Translations under genes and position numbers: made by a program
Shown here: one piece after another, positions 36,601 through 50,200 of the stretch
Numbering within the stretch: position 1 is the first letter of the stretch
Layout: every line of letters starts with the position of its first letter
The notes under the pieces: model-generated
What the model was told of the DNA's origin: nothing
The model's database searches: none
Seen by the model: only the letters and a program-made list of their open reading frames with translations
Source of the DNA: Malurus cyaneus samueli
Taxonomy: Eukaryota; Chordata; Aves; Passeriformes; Maluridae
Direction: 5' to 3'
Assembly (NCBI GenBank): GCA_009741485.1
Contig: CM019219.1
Coordinates: forward strand, 30,340,264 to 30,404,263
Length of the DNA stretch: 64,000 nt

Positions 36601-39600
36601 GCAGGAGACCCAGTGCCCTGCTGCTGGAGCCTCTTCAAACCACCCCCCAGAACATCCCAGGATATTCCTGCCCATCCATTCACACAGTGACAATGGGCAC
36701 TGCCAGGCTGTGGCAGGATCACCCTCTCCCTCTCTCAAATCGAGATATCTCAAAGCAAGAGATAACCCGGGCTGGATTGAAGGACCCAGCAGGGAATGAT
36801 CCCTGACACCCAAGAGTCTGAACATCTGACCAGGAATCAGCAGCTTGGTATGGAGGGCAGCTATGGAGAGAGATGAAAGAAAATGCTAACACTGACCAAA
36901 GTCTCAGTTTTTGCTCTATAAAAGATACACAAAATTTCTAAAAGGCAGAAGCCTCTCACACACACACTGGAAGAGTGTGAAGGCCTCTCCTCAAGGTTCG
37001 GTCACGAACTTTGCAATTACTTCTCTGGGGATTGAGGGAAAGGACTCCAATGTATTCTCCCACCACTGACTGATTGATAAAATATACACAGAATTTCTTT
37101 TCTAGCTGAACTCTTNNNNNNNNNNNNNNNNNNNNNNNNNGGGGAGGGAAAGGCACCAGTGCTGCCTCTGGCAGCCTTTGACACAGCCAGACACAGTGCT
37201 CTGCTGGTGCTCAGCTCTTTGTAGCTCAGGGTGATTTTCCATTTGGCTCCTGCCTTAATCCAGGAAAGGACCTTTCCCCTCCCCATGGACAGAATGCAGG
37301 AACTCATCAGGTGCCTTTGGGAACGCTGGGGATTTGTCACAGCACCAGGGGCTTGCTGGCAGCGCCCTGGGGTGGGGGTCTGCAGCTTGATCCTGCACCA
37401 GAGGAGCTGGGGCATCCAGTGGGGGTGGGGATCCCTATCCCAGGAGTCGGGATCTCTATCCCAGGAGTGTGGATCCCTATCCCAGGAGTGGGGATCCTAT
37501 CCCAGGAATGGGACCCTATCCCAGCTGTGGGGATCCCTATCCCAGCTGTGTGGATCTCTATCCCAGATGTGTGGATCCCTATCCCAGGAGTGGGGATCCT
37601 ATCCAGGAGTGTGGATCCCTATCCGGAGTGTGGATCCCTATCCAGGAGTGTGGATCCCTATCCAGGAGTGTGGATCTCTATCCCAGCAATGGGGATCCTA
37701 TCGAGTGATCCCTATCCCAGAGTGGGGTATCCCTATCTCAGCATGGGGATCCTATCCCAGCAATGGGGATCCCTATCCCAGCAATGGGGATCCTATCCCA
37801 GCGGATCCCTATCCCAGGAAGGGATCCCTATCCCAGGAGTGTGGATCCATATCCCAGCAATGGGGATCCCTATCCCTGGAGTGTGGATCCCTACCCAGCA
37901 TGGGGATCCCTATCCCAGGATGGGGATCCATATCCCAGGAGTGTGGATCCCTACCAGGAGTGGGGATCCTATCCAGAATGGGGATCCCTATCCCAGCAAT
38001 GGGGATCCCTATCCCAGGATGGGATCCCTATCCCAGGAGTGGGATCCATATCCCAGAATGGGGATCCTATCCCAGCATGGGATCCTATCCCAGCATGGGG
38101 ATCCTATCCAGATGGGGATCCATATCCCAGAGGGGATCCCTATCCCAGAGTGGGGATCCTATCCCAGCAGGGGATCCCTATCCCAGGAGTGGGGATCCAT
38201 ATCCCAGCAATGGGGATCCATATCCCAGCAATGGGGATCCATATCCCACAATGGGGATCCCTATCCCAGGAATGGGGATCCCTATCCAGCAATGGGGATC
38301 CTATCCCAGCAATGGGGATCCTTATCCAGCAAGGGGATCCCTATCCCAGGATGGGATCCCTATCCCAGGATTGGATCCCATCCCAAGGATGCCCAGCCAT
38401 CTAGGGAAGGGCTGTTCCTCAGGGCTCTGCAGAGCTGCTGCTCCACTGCTCCCAGCAGTCCATTCTTATGGCTTCCTTATATTTAGGGATGTCCTGGGAG
38501 GCCTCCTGCTCCTTCTGTGCTCCACAAACTTTTGTTATTAGTGTTTAGCCCCCCATAAATTTCTCCTTAAAAAAACGCCCCTTTTTTGGCTCGCTGGAGT
38601 GGGATTTTGCATTTCCTTATCAATCCCAATTCTATCCCTTTTCCATGCAGTTGAGGGGTTCCTAGGTGCCACCCTGAACTTCTTTACCCACTTTGCCTAA
38701 AGCTGCCCCTCTGCAACACCTTATTTAGGGCTTTTTGGGGCTTACCCATAGGATTTACCTGTGCCTTATGTAACTGTTGTGGTCAGATATCGTATGAATG
38801 TAACACAACTCTCCCATGTTTTACAATAAATTCAATTTAATTTACAAATAAAGCCACAAAATAGATTTTTTGCCTGGTTGATGCTGCTGGAAGGAAAAAC
38901 ACTCCAGCTGTTTTCTTTCCTGCTTACCAGAGTATTTGCATGCACTTTTCCCTGCTCCTCAGATGTCGTGGCCCCACCCGTGGCACCCGGACATGTGGAT
39001 GTGCAGATCGCTGCCATCGGATCCCTGGCCATCCTCGCTGTCCCGGGGAGTTCACGTAGTGGTCCTTGGCTCTTGTGCTGTTCACTGCTGCCAGATTTCA
39101 TCCAAACCTCTGAATAGCTTGCCTGCAGGTGGAAAGGGGGCAGGCCCAGAGTTTGTCCCCAACTCACCATGGGATCACTGAGAGGCACACGGTCTTCCCC
39201 AAACATTTTGTTGGCTGCAAAATGCAGTTTCGAGGAAACCAAAGGAATTTGTTAACTTGGACTGTGGTTTTGGCACCACAAACACCATAATGATGAATTG
39301 CACTGGCTGCTCTGGTACAGGGATGCAAATTTAAATAGGATAAGGATTTATCCCTTGTGCTTTTATTCCTACTGGTTCTAGGGTGGCTCCAGTCTCTCCC
39401 TGGCTGTGGTGATGAGTTGAAATGTTTCTTTTCGTTGAACTCGTTGCAGAGAGGTCTGAAGGGATTTTGAGTAGCGGGGGTCGGGCTCTGCTCCAGGGAA
39501 CAGGGACAGGACAAGGGAAACGGCCTCAGGCTGGGCCAGGGAGGCTCAGGGTGGACACAGCAGGAATTTCTGCATGGAAAGGGTGCTCAGGCCTTGGCAG

Positions 39601-42600
39601 GGCTGCCCAGGGAGCTTTGGAGTGCCCATCCCTGGAGGTGTCCAAGGAAGGGCTGGAGGTGGCACTCAGAGCTCTGGGCTGGGGACAAGGTGGGGATGGG
39701 CACAGCTTGGACTCCATGGGCTGGGAGGGCTTTTCCAGCCTCAGGGATCCGGGATTCCATGATTTCTGAGCCTGACACTGTTCTCTCCATGCCCCAGGAC
39801 CATGGCTGGACGCAGGCTCCGGGAAGCTGTTAAAAGCGTGAGTAGCTGAGGTTTTCCCAGAGCACAGCACAGATGGAATTTCTCCTTTCCTGAGCCTCCT
39901 GGTTTTCCCTCCTCTCCTCCCAGCTGGGCTCTCAGGGCTCCTGTCCCACAGATGTTTCCTTCTCCCAGTTGCTTCAGATGGATTTTCCATGTGCTTCCTG
40001 ACAGGCTGGAGGAATGAACATCGTCCCCAAAACCGCCTGGTCGGGTTTCAATCCATGAAGCCAATTCCACAGGGATCCAGGCACAATCGATGCCAGCAGA
40101 GATTTGGCTTTGGGATGGAGGGGTTCAGCTCCTTAATCTCTACCAGGATTCTGAAACATGGGAACCATTGCTAAAAAACCCAGTAAAAGTGTATTTTGCA
40201 TTTGATTGATGCAACCTGGCTGTAGCCTGAATCAAATCCCAATCCCAGATGCTGTCTTCACAATTCACTGGGCCTTTCTCTCACTTATATCCCTGTTTTT
40301 TTTTGAGTGTACAGACATCAGCTTCCAAAAAATCCCTCAATTTATTGAATTTGTGGAATGAGACGTCATTTGTCCTCTTTTTTTGGGGGGAGTGAATATG
40401 AAGGTTAAAAGGGCAAATTGCACCTGTAGGCTTGCTTTCCTGGGCATCCATAACTTTTGGATCTGTAACATCCATCCCTTTCCCATCACAACCTTGTATT
40501 CTGTCCTGGTAAATAATGAGGATAAAAACAACAACAATAATAATGGTTATAATGCAAACGGCCTTAACAGGAATAACAATATTGATATATGTAGTAATAT
40601 AATAATAATAATAATAATAAATAATAATAATAATAATAATGATTATAAGCAAACGGCCTTAACAGGAATAACAATATTGATATAGTAATAATAACAATAT
40701 TGATATAGTAATGATAAGTTATAATATAATGGCCTAACAGGAATAACAATATTGATATAATATAATAATAATACAATAGCAAAAAATAATGACAATCATA
40801 ATAATGCCAATAGCCATAACAATAACAATTAATAATAACAACAACAATAATAAATATTATGCAATAATAATAATAATAATGATAATGATAATAATATAAT
40901 AATAATAATGATAATAATAATAATAATACAATAACAACAACAACAGTATAGCTGTGCATTGAGCACTTCTTTCAAGACAAGTATTTTATTCCCTTCCTTA
41001 GGAATTTGATTCCCATGGGACACCAGGGATGAACGTTGTGATTGCAGGTCTCTGCAATGTCTACACCCACTACATCACCACCTATGAGGAATACCAGGTA
41101 AATATTAACATCGTGGGTTGGATTTGTTTGACTGAGTTCAGGTTTTGACCCCGTGGGATGATAATTCATGTCGAATTATGGGTGTTCAGAGTTCTTTACC
41201 TTTGCCACACAAATGGGCAGGGAGAACTGGCAGGCAAGGTTGGAAGAACTGGGGTGGAAGAATCCCACCCCAAAAAGTTGGAGGGAGGGCAAGTTGCATC
41301 CAAGCCTTTAAAGGGGGTGAAAACTGCAATAATGGGAAGAGCAAAGAGGGTAAAAACTGAGGGAAGAGCAAAGAAGGTAAAAACTGAGATAACTGGAGAG
41401 TAAAGAGGGTAAAAACTGAGATAATGGGAAGAGCAAAGAGGGTAAAATGGAGAAAATGGGAAGAGAAAAGAAGGTAAAACCTGTGCTGATGGGAAGAGCA
41501 AACAGGTCCTCCCTGTTTGCAGTAGGTTGGAGAATGCAGAGTCACCTGCAATTTCAGCAGAAATGACTTTGGCAAGTGGCTGGGGCCATGTCCTGACCAG
41601 ACAGGGGTTAAATAACCCCAGTGTTGACCCTCAGCTGGGTGGGATGGGCTGCACAAACCCTCCAGACCCTCCTTTCCTGAATTTATCCTGTCCAGGTTCA
41701 GCGCTACGAGGCAGCATCCACCAATTACGGGCCCCACACCCTCTCTGCTTACATCCAGCTCTACAGGGGCCTGGCCAAGGCCATCGCTCAGGTGAGCAGA
41801 ATTTGTCATGTGCCACTGGCTGCTGGGGACATTGCAGTCCTGCCTTTAGCCCAGGCCTTTGGCAACCAGCAATGAGCTTATCAGGGTGGCCAGCACCCCA
41901 TTACCCTGTCTCGTTTGCTATTCTTTTATAATGGCCAATTAGGTCTAATAGAAAATGAATTATTGTTTGTTAGACACAAGGAAATAACAGAGTAAGGAGT
42001 TTGGCAAATTATATACTACACAGAAGTAAAATTAAAGAAACTACTAGTATTATAAAGTACAGCCGTTTAAAATGCTGTGGGCAATGAAGGTACCTTGGGA
42101 AGGGGAAAGGTCCTTTCCTGGATTAAGGCCAAGGAGCCAAATGGAAAATCCTCCCAGAGCTACAAAGAGCTGAGCACCAGCAGAGCACTGTGTCTGGCTG
42201 TGTCAAAGGCTGCCAGAGGCAGCACTGGTGCCTTTCCCTCCCCTCTTGCATTTTCCAGCTCAGGGCTGCTTCCCCGGCAGGGAATGAGGCCAGGAGAGAT
42301 TTCTGTGGGGTTTTTTTACTCCAATGAGAGCAGCAAGTCTGGTTTCTCCTCCTGGGGTACACAGGGAATACAGGCTCTGCAGGAGGAGAACTCCCACCTC
42401 TCCCACTCTGATACGAGCTACTGACACCACTGTGTTCCTGCCTTCTCTCTCCATCCCCCCAGCCCCTGCAGCCTGTTCCCCTTCCCTGGTCTTGCAGCCC
42501 CCTCACAAACCCATCAGGGGTTGGGATCTGTGGGGATTGCAGATCCCTGCCCACAGCAGAGATCCTTGCATTCCCAGGCTGTTCCTCACCTCTCCCGTGC

Positions 42601-45600
42601 TGAAGAGGATGGGTTTGGGTTTGTGGCAGGCTTTGGTCTCGTTTGACGGCTCTCCCAGCAGCTGGTCCCGGATTTGATCCCAAAAGGGGTCCCCTTCTAC
42701 CGAGCCTGGACGGGGAAACACCTTTGAGCACCGTTCCTGAGCTGCCCCGTCAGCTCTCGGACAGACACTGCCCGCTCCTGGCTCCCGGGCTGGGACATTT
42801 CCCAGGGGATTCTGACAATGCCCTTTCTGGGGTGGTTTGAAAAGCTGAGCCTCAGCCCAGCTCAGCTCCATCCCAGAAGCCTTTGGGGAACGACAAGAAG
42901 TGAGGAGAGTCCCAAATCTGCTGTTTGTCGTCCCCACTCCCCACCCATCCCCTTGCTCTCCTTACTTCAGGGCATGGCCGTATCCCGTTCCCAAAGTTTC
43001 TGATGGACACAGAAAAACCTGCCAGGGGGTTTCCTCCACCTTCCTAAAAACCATCCCTTTGGAAACTGGGAGGTGGTCCCAGAGGTTTCAGTCTATCTGG
43101 GGGATAAGGATACAAACTGGGAGAAAATAACAGGCAAAACAAGTATTAAGCTATGTCTTTAAAGTGGAATGATAGTGAAGTATTTGTGCTGTAATTGTGA
43201 TGAAGATTCCAGNCCAGTAGGAATAAAAGCACAAGGGATAAATCCTTATCCTATTTAAATTTGCATCCCTGTACCACGAGCAGCCAGTGCAATTCATCAT
43301 TATGGTGTTTGTGGTGCCAAAACCACAGTCCAAGTTAACAAATTCCTTTGGTTTCCTCGAAACTGCATTTTGCAGCCAACAAAATGTTTGGGGAAGACCG
43401 TGTGCCTCTCAGTCGATCCCATGGTGAGTGTGGGGACAAACTCTGGGCCTGCCCCCCTTTCCACCTGCAGGCAAAGCTATTCCAGGAGGTTTGGATGAAA
43501 TCTGGCAGCAGTGAACAGCACAAGAGCCAAGGACCACCTACGTGAACTCCCCGGGAACAGCGAGGATGGCCAGGGATCCGATGGCAGCGATCTGCACATC
43601 CACGATGTCCGGGTGCCACGGGTGGGGCCACGACATCTGAGGAGCAGGGAAAAGTGCATGCAAATACTCTGGTATAGCAGGAAAGAAAACAGCTGGAGTG
43701 TTTTTCCTTCCAGCAGACATCAACCAGGCAAAAAAATCTATTTTGTGGCTTTATTTTGTAAATTAAATTGAATTTATTGGTAAAACATGGGAGAAGTTGT
43801 GTTACATTCATACGATATCTGACCACAACAGTTACATAAGGCACAGGTAAATCCTATGGGTAAGCCCCAAAAAACCCTAAATAAGGTGTTGCAGAGGGGC
43901 AGCTTTAGGCAAAGTGGGTAAAGAAGTTCAGGGTGGCACCTAGGAACCCCTCAACTGCATGGAAAAGGGATAGAATTGGGATTGATAAGGAAATGCAAAA
44001 TCCCACTCCAGCGAGCCAAAAAAGGGGCGTTTTTTTTAAGGAGAAATTTATGGGAGGCTAAACACAATTGACAAAAGTTTGTGGAGCACAGAAGGAGCAG
44101 GAGGCCTCCCAGGACATCCCTAAATGTAAGGAAGCCATAAGAATGGACTGCTGCGAGCACTGGAGCAGCAGCTCTGCAGAGCCCTGAGGAACAGCCCTTC
44201 CCTGGATGGGCTGGGCATCCTTGGGATGGGGATCCCAAATCCTGGGATAGGGATCCCCATTGCTGGGATAAGGATCCCCATTGCTGGGATAGGGATACCC
44301 CAACCTGGGATAGGGATACCCCAACCTGGGATAGGGATCCCCATTGCTGGGATAGGGATCCCCACTCCTGGGATAGGGATCCACACTCCTGGGATAGGGA
44401 GGGGTCGTCTTACTCTTCCAGCTACAGATTTTCTCTGGAGTCAATGCCGTGACCCTGTCTCGGTTTATAACCGGCCAGCCGTGCTGGGCTATAGGGATGC
44501 CCGAAAGGGTAAAAATGAATGAGTGTGCACCACGGGGCTGCGGTGGATTCTGGCTGTTTTCCGTCCTATCATCGGTTCACCAGGGCCGCTCCCTCGTCTT
44601 CATGTTCTCCTTTGGCAATGTCTCAATGCGCTGGCCAAGCCACAACGACAGGAGTGTCATGCTCTAAGCTCCATGGGCAAAGGTTTTCTGGAAAAATCTC
44701 CTTTCCCTCCTGCCATTCCCACACCTTTTCATGGGATTTGGGGTTGCCTGCTTTTTGGTGATTTTCTCAAACTCATGCAAAAGGTGACGCTGACGACTGA
44801 CGATGCCTGGGTTGGAGTAACTTCCTGCTTCACTCATCTTCGCAGTTTGAGGCGTGCAGCGTTGGCTTATGAGGGAGGATGAGCAGCTTATCCTGGATGT
44901 AGTTTATCTTCATGCCACCTAACAGTGGTGACCGGCAACTACCCCCCGTGCGGGCCAGCCGAAACTGCAGTAAATAGTGAGAGGGATGACTACCGACTTA
45001 GACAGATGACCGTTGAGTTCAGTTGTACACGTGCGAGTGACTGCCACCAGGGCGAGCCAAACGGCATTCTAAATGTTGATGCTGAGCGCAGTGAGCACGC
45101 AAAGCACCTTGGGGAGAGAAGATCCTGAAACCACTCCTGGGGCCATGACGTGTTGCCAGCCCACTGGGAGAAACACAACTTCCAAATCCATGCCCCCATC
45201 CATCCAATGCCATCCATCTCATCCATTACCATGCCATCCATCACATCATCCACCCACGGCCATCCATTCCATCTCCGAGCCATCTGCTTCCTTGCTCCTC
45301 TATCAAAGGATTTGTTTTCACTCCACATCGAAAGCTGGGCCATTGATAAATGTCCACTTGAAATAGAACCTAATTGCACGATAATAGACCATATCCTATC
45401 GCCATACTCATGTGAAAACGCATAATCCGAAACCACATTTCATACACCTTGAGATTAAATTCCATGGCGCAATGCAACATCTCATTCTTCGTGCTCCATT
45501 GAACTTTACGAACTTTAATCAAACCACTAATGCCGATCGTATAACTGCTAAATTTAAAGTCGAGCATTGTCCTCACTTTTATAGAGCATTACCTATTAAA

Positions 45601-47262
45601 GACCATTATGCTACAATCCCATTTCCCACCTCTCCTCTCACACATGAGTTTCTCTATAATCCTTTTTGAATTTTACCTCATCCAATTCATTGAATTCTGT
45701 TTCCTCCATTCTCTTCCAATTCCAAATCCATTCCATTCTCACAACACTCTTGTCATTCACTCATTTAAACGAATAGCTGGGAGAGCAAGTATCCTGGACC
45801 GTCAAAAGTTCCATGTCCCATGCCATTCCACCAAAATTTCGGCCATGAGTACCTTATCCTCATCCATTTCATCTCCTGAGGGTCTCGATCTCCTATGAGT
45901 CGAATTCCAATACCTTTCACTATTTACCCATGCGACACGCCATTCAGTATTGCCTGTACCCCCCGCGATGAATGGGATGGAGCTCCATTGACCAATTCAC
46001 ATCCACCCCATTCCAATCAGGAAACCAATCCCACAACCTCTCATTACAATCCATCCTCATTGTCCATCATTCTCATCCTATCATCAGCATCCATACATAC
46101 AATACTACAATCGCATTCCTCATCACAACCTTATCCAAATTGTATTTCCATCAACCAGCTACACATCCAGCATCTCAATGGGTAAATACAACAATTAATC
46201 CATTTGCAAATGAACATCACCCATCAAACCAGACAGCATCCAATCCCATCCAATCCATCCCAGTCCATGGCAACACTCTTCCATCCATCACCAAATCCAT
46301 CCATGCATCCACATCATACCCGATCCATCCTGGGTACCATAGTGAGTACACATATTCACTGACCCATCCATTCTTTTACCACCGCCTCAATATTCCCCCC
46401 ATTTCTTTAAAACTACCCTCCATAACCAAAGAACACCATATGCATCGCAAGACCACCCATTCTCTCTTTTCATCCATCTGAGACCCACCCAAGCTGTTCA
46501 TCTCATTGTGAGCCATAACAACCCATCCATCCATCAGCCATCCATCCCTCCATCCATCCTAGTGCCTCGCCATCATCATCCATCCATTCACATCCATCCA
46601 CCCACCATCCACCCCATCACTCCATTCCTACCATCCATCCATCCATCCTGCCATCAATTCTCCATCCGATCATGACCATCACTACTCATCCACCCTGCCA
46701 TTCATTCCATTCGCTTCGATATCCATTCATTCCATACATCGATCCATCCATTCCATTCCTCCGATCATCCCATATCCTACCATCATCCACATCCATCATC
46801 CTCCACCTCGTCCATCTCCTCCACTCCACCTAACCGCGTTCATCCATCCACTCCATGCTCAGCATTCAATCAATCCCATCCCATCCATCCTCCATCCATA
46901 CCATCCATCCATCCGTCATCATTCATGCCATCCCATTCCCATCATCCATCCATCAATCCATACCATCCATCCATCCATCTCATCCATCCATACCCTCCAC
47001 CTCCATCCATACCATTCCTGCATCATCCATCCATCCATTCCTCCATCCAGGCCATCCAGCCATCTCATCCATCCCATCCATTCATCCATCCATCCATCCA
47101 TCCATCCAAAATAACCATTCCATCCATCCATCATCCATCCATCCAATCCATCCATCACCATCCATCCATCCACCATACCATCCAACCCATACATCCACAT
47201 CCATCCATTCTATCCATCACCATCCATTCCATCATCATCCATCATCCAATCCATCATCCCAT

Positions 47263-47293
<31 letters not shown>

Positions 47294-50200
47294 CAATCCA
47301 TCCACTGTCCATGATGCCATCCATGCCATCCATCCCCCTCTTTTTCCCATCCATTTCACCATCATCCATCCCATCCGACCATCCACATCCATCCATCCAT
47401 CACCATCCATCCACTCTCCCATCCATCATCCATATCATCCATCCCATCCATCCATCCAGCTTCCGCATCATCCATCATCCCCATCACCACCCATCCATCC
47501 ATATCCATCCATCCCCTGTCCATCCTATCACACCCATCCATCCATCAGTCCATCCATCCATCCATCCATCCATCCATCCATCCATCCTCCATCCCATTCC
47601 ATCCATGCACCATAGTCCATCCACATCCATCCATCCACTCCCTGTCCATCCATCCATCCATCCATACATCCATCCATTCCATCCCTCCATCATCCTCCAT
47701 TCCATTTCATCCATCCATCCATCCACCATCCTGTCCATCCATCTCATCCCTGTCCATTTCTCACACATCCATCCCTCCATCCATCCATCCATCCCTGTCC
47801 ACCCATCCATTCCATCATCCATTCCATCATCCATCCATCCACCATCGCACCCATTCCATCATCCTCCCTCCATCCATCCATCATCACCCATTACCATCCA
47901 TCCATCCATCCATCCATTCCATCCATCCATCCACCCATCCATTCCATCCACCCATCCATCCATCCCATCCATCCATCCACCATCCATCCATCCATCATCC
48001 ATCATCCATCCATCATTCCATTCCATCCCTTATCCATCCATTCCTCCACACCATCCATCCACCATTCCATCCATCCATCCATCTCTGTCCCCATCACCAT
48101 CCCGATCCATACATTCCATCCTCATCCATCCGTCCATCCATCCATCCTATCCCTGTATCCATCTCCATCATCCATTCACCATTCCATCCATCCTCCACTA
48201 TCATCATTCCATCCATCCATCCAGCTCATCCATCCACCAATCCATCCATCATTCCCATCCATCACCTCCATCCATCCATCCATCCCTGTCCATCCATCGC
48301 CTCCCTCCATCTCATCATTCATGCCATCCATCCATCCATGCCATATCCATCCATCCATTCCACCCACTCACACATCACCATATCCATCATCCATTCCATT
48401 CACCTCCATTCCATCCATCATCACCATCCATCCATCCATCCATCCATCATCCATCCAATCCCATCCATACCATTCTCATCCATCCATCCATCCATCCACT
48501 CCTCCATCATCCCCTCCATCCATTCCATCACCTCCATCATCACATCCATTCCATCCATCCATTCTCATCCATCCTGTCCCTGCTCATCCATCCATCCCAC
48601 CATCCTCCATCCATCCATTCTACCATCCATCCATCATCCTCCATCCTCTTCCTGCCTGGCACAACGTGAAAGCTGTAGGCATGTCCAGGAAATCTGGACA
48701 AAGACCTCTCTGTCGAGCCCAAAGCAATTCCCAGATATTTCTCCCATTTCCCCAGCACCCCCATCCCCTCTGCCGCCTTAGAGTCACCACATAAACATTA
48801 TCCCAATCCAATGAACTCCTGGTGCTCTTTCCACCAGAAAAAGTGAGAGCAAAATCCGGCCTCGCTTGCTGAGAGCCCAAACTCTGTTCCAGCAGGGACA
48901 CCACATATTCCAAGGAATCCCAAAGAATAAGGTGCGCCACGCTCCATATGGAAGTGCACGTTCCCACACTGCACCTCAGCCGACTCTCTGGGACACCATC
49001 CCGATGTCGCGGCTGACGAACACGACCCGTTTGGAGTCCTCGGGGTCGCCACATGAGGCGCGGCTGTAGAGGCGCGAAGAGGAGCCCGCGCCACCTGCTC
49101 GGGTTTGGCATATCCCTCTGCAGAGAGGAGCTCTCAGAGCGCGCCCGTATCCGTCATTTTCCTGAGCAGATTCCCAGGCAGAGGGCTCATCCCACCCCTC
49201 AGAGCTGCAACCCTGTCTGCCTGTGATTCAACAAGCCATGGAATGGTTGGGCTTGAAGGGTCCCAAAGCCTGTCCAGTCTCCCCTGCTCCCCCCCACTCC
49301 GCTGCCAGCTCCTCCAAACCTCAAGAAATTTCATAATGTGTGAAGCCACACGTTTGGCAAGGCAGGACTAACCAAAAAACCCTGCCAAAAACCCCACAGG
49401 GGATGAAAAATCAGCATTCCAACCTGTGGAATTCCCCAACTCACCAGGGGCACTTGTGCCACGGCGTGCAGATCGGCTCTGCAACGCCCACCGTACTTGG
49501 CTGCTTCTGGCACTGTTGTCTGATCGTGAGAACAAAGCACGGCAGATCAGCGGGCACTGAGAGAGCAGAAACGGGACAAGAGAGCCAAAGGCTGGCTGAG
49601 AGCCTGAGCGCATTCCAGGGGGCTGACTGAGGCTCTGAGGCTTTGGGGGTCAAACGTGGCCCAGGAGGAAGAGCCCCCAGGGAGTCATTGGCCTTGTCAA
49701 ACGGGGTGATGCACAGCAAGAAGGGACAGCCCAGCATTCCCAGTTAAACCCGCCAAGCCCACAGTGCCACTCAGGAGCCAGGTCCAATGCTGTTCACCCC
49801 TGGAATTCCGCTCAGCAAAGGTAGGAAAAGGGTGGCATGTCACAGCCTGCTGGGAAAGACTGGGGAAGGGCACATCCAGCCCAGTCTGGGGCCTGGTCCT
49901 CCCCAGAAAACCCCAGCAGGGCCAGCTGAAGCTCAGAGAAGGGAAAAGCCGCTCTGGCAACGATCTCCAGCAAAGGGTGAGGATAAGTTCTCCCAAAGGA
50001 ATCACATCCACCCCAGCCATCGAGGGAGGTGCAGAAATCCTCCCAGGATGACAAAGCCGTGGAAGAAAACCATGAAGGGCTTTCAAACCATAATAACTCA
50101 GCAGGGTTATCTGCATCTCAGAAATCCCAGAGCCACAAATGGCTGAGGGGAGATAACGCGGTGGGAAACACATTAAATATTTTGTGTCTGCTCTGTTCCA

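Noticed and set aside
37231..38541. 436- and 391-codon frames with GDPYPSN-like repeats
   Set aside because: The 21-bp satellite has a seven-codon period, so frames stay open by chance. Inverted copies give the same peptides elsewhere.
40564..40959. Tyr/Ile-only 131-codon frame
   Set aside because: Translation of the AAT trinucleotide array.
46855..48669. 604-codon open frame rich in Ser-Ile-His-Pro
   Set aside because: It is a direct translation of the ATCC satellite, open in several frames on both strands, with no domain or splice signals.
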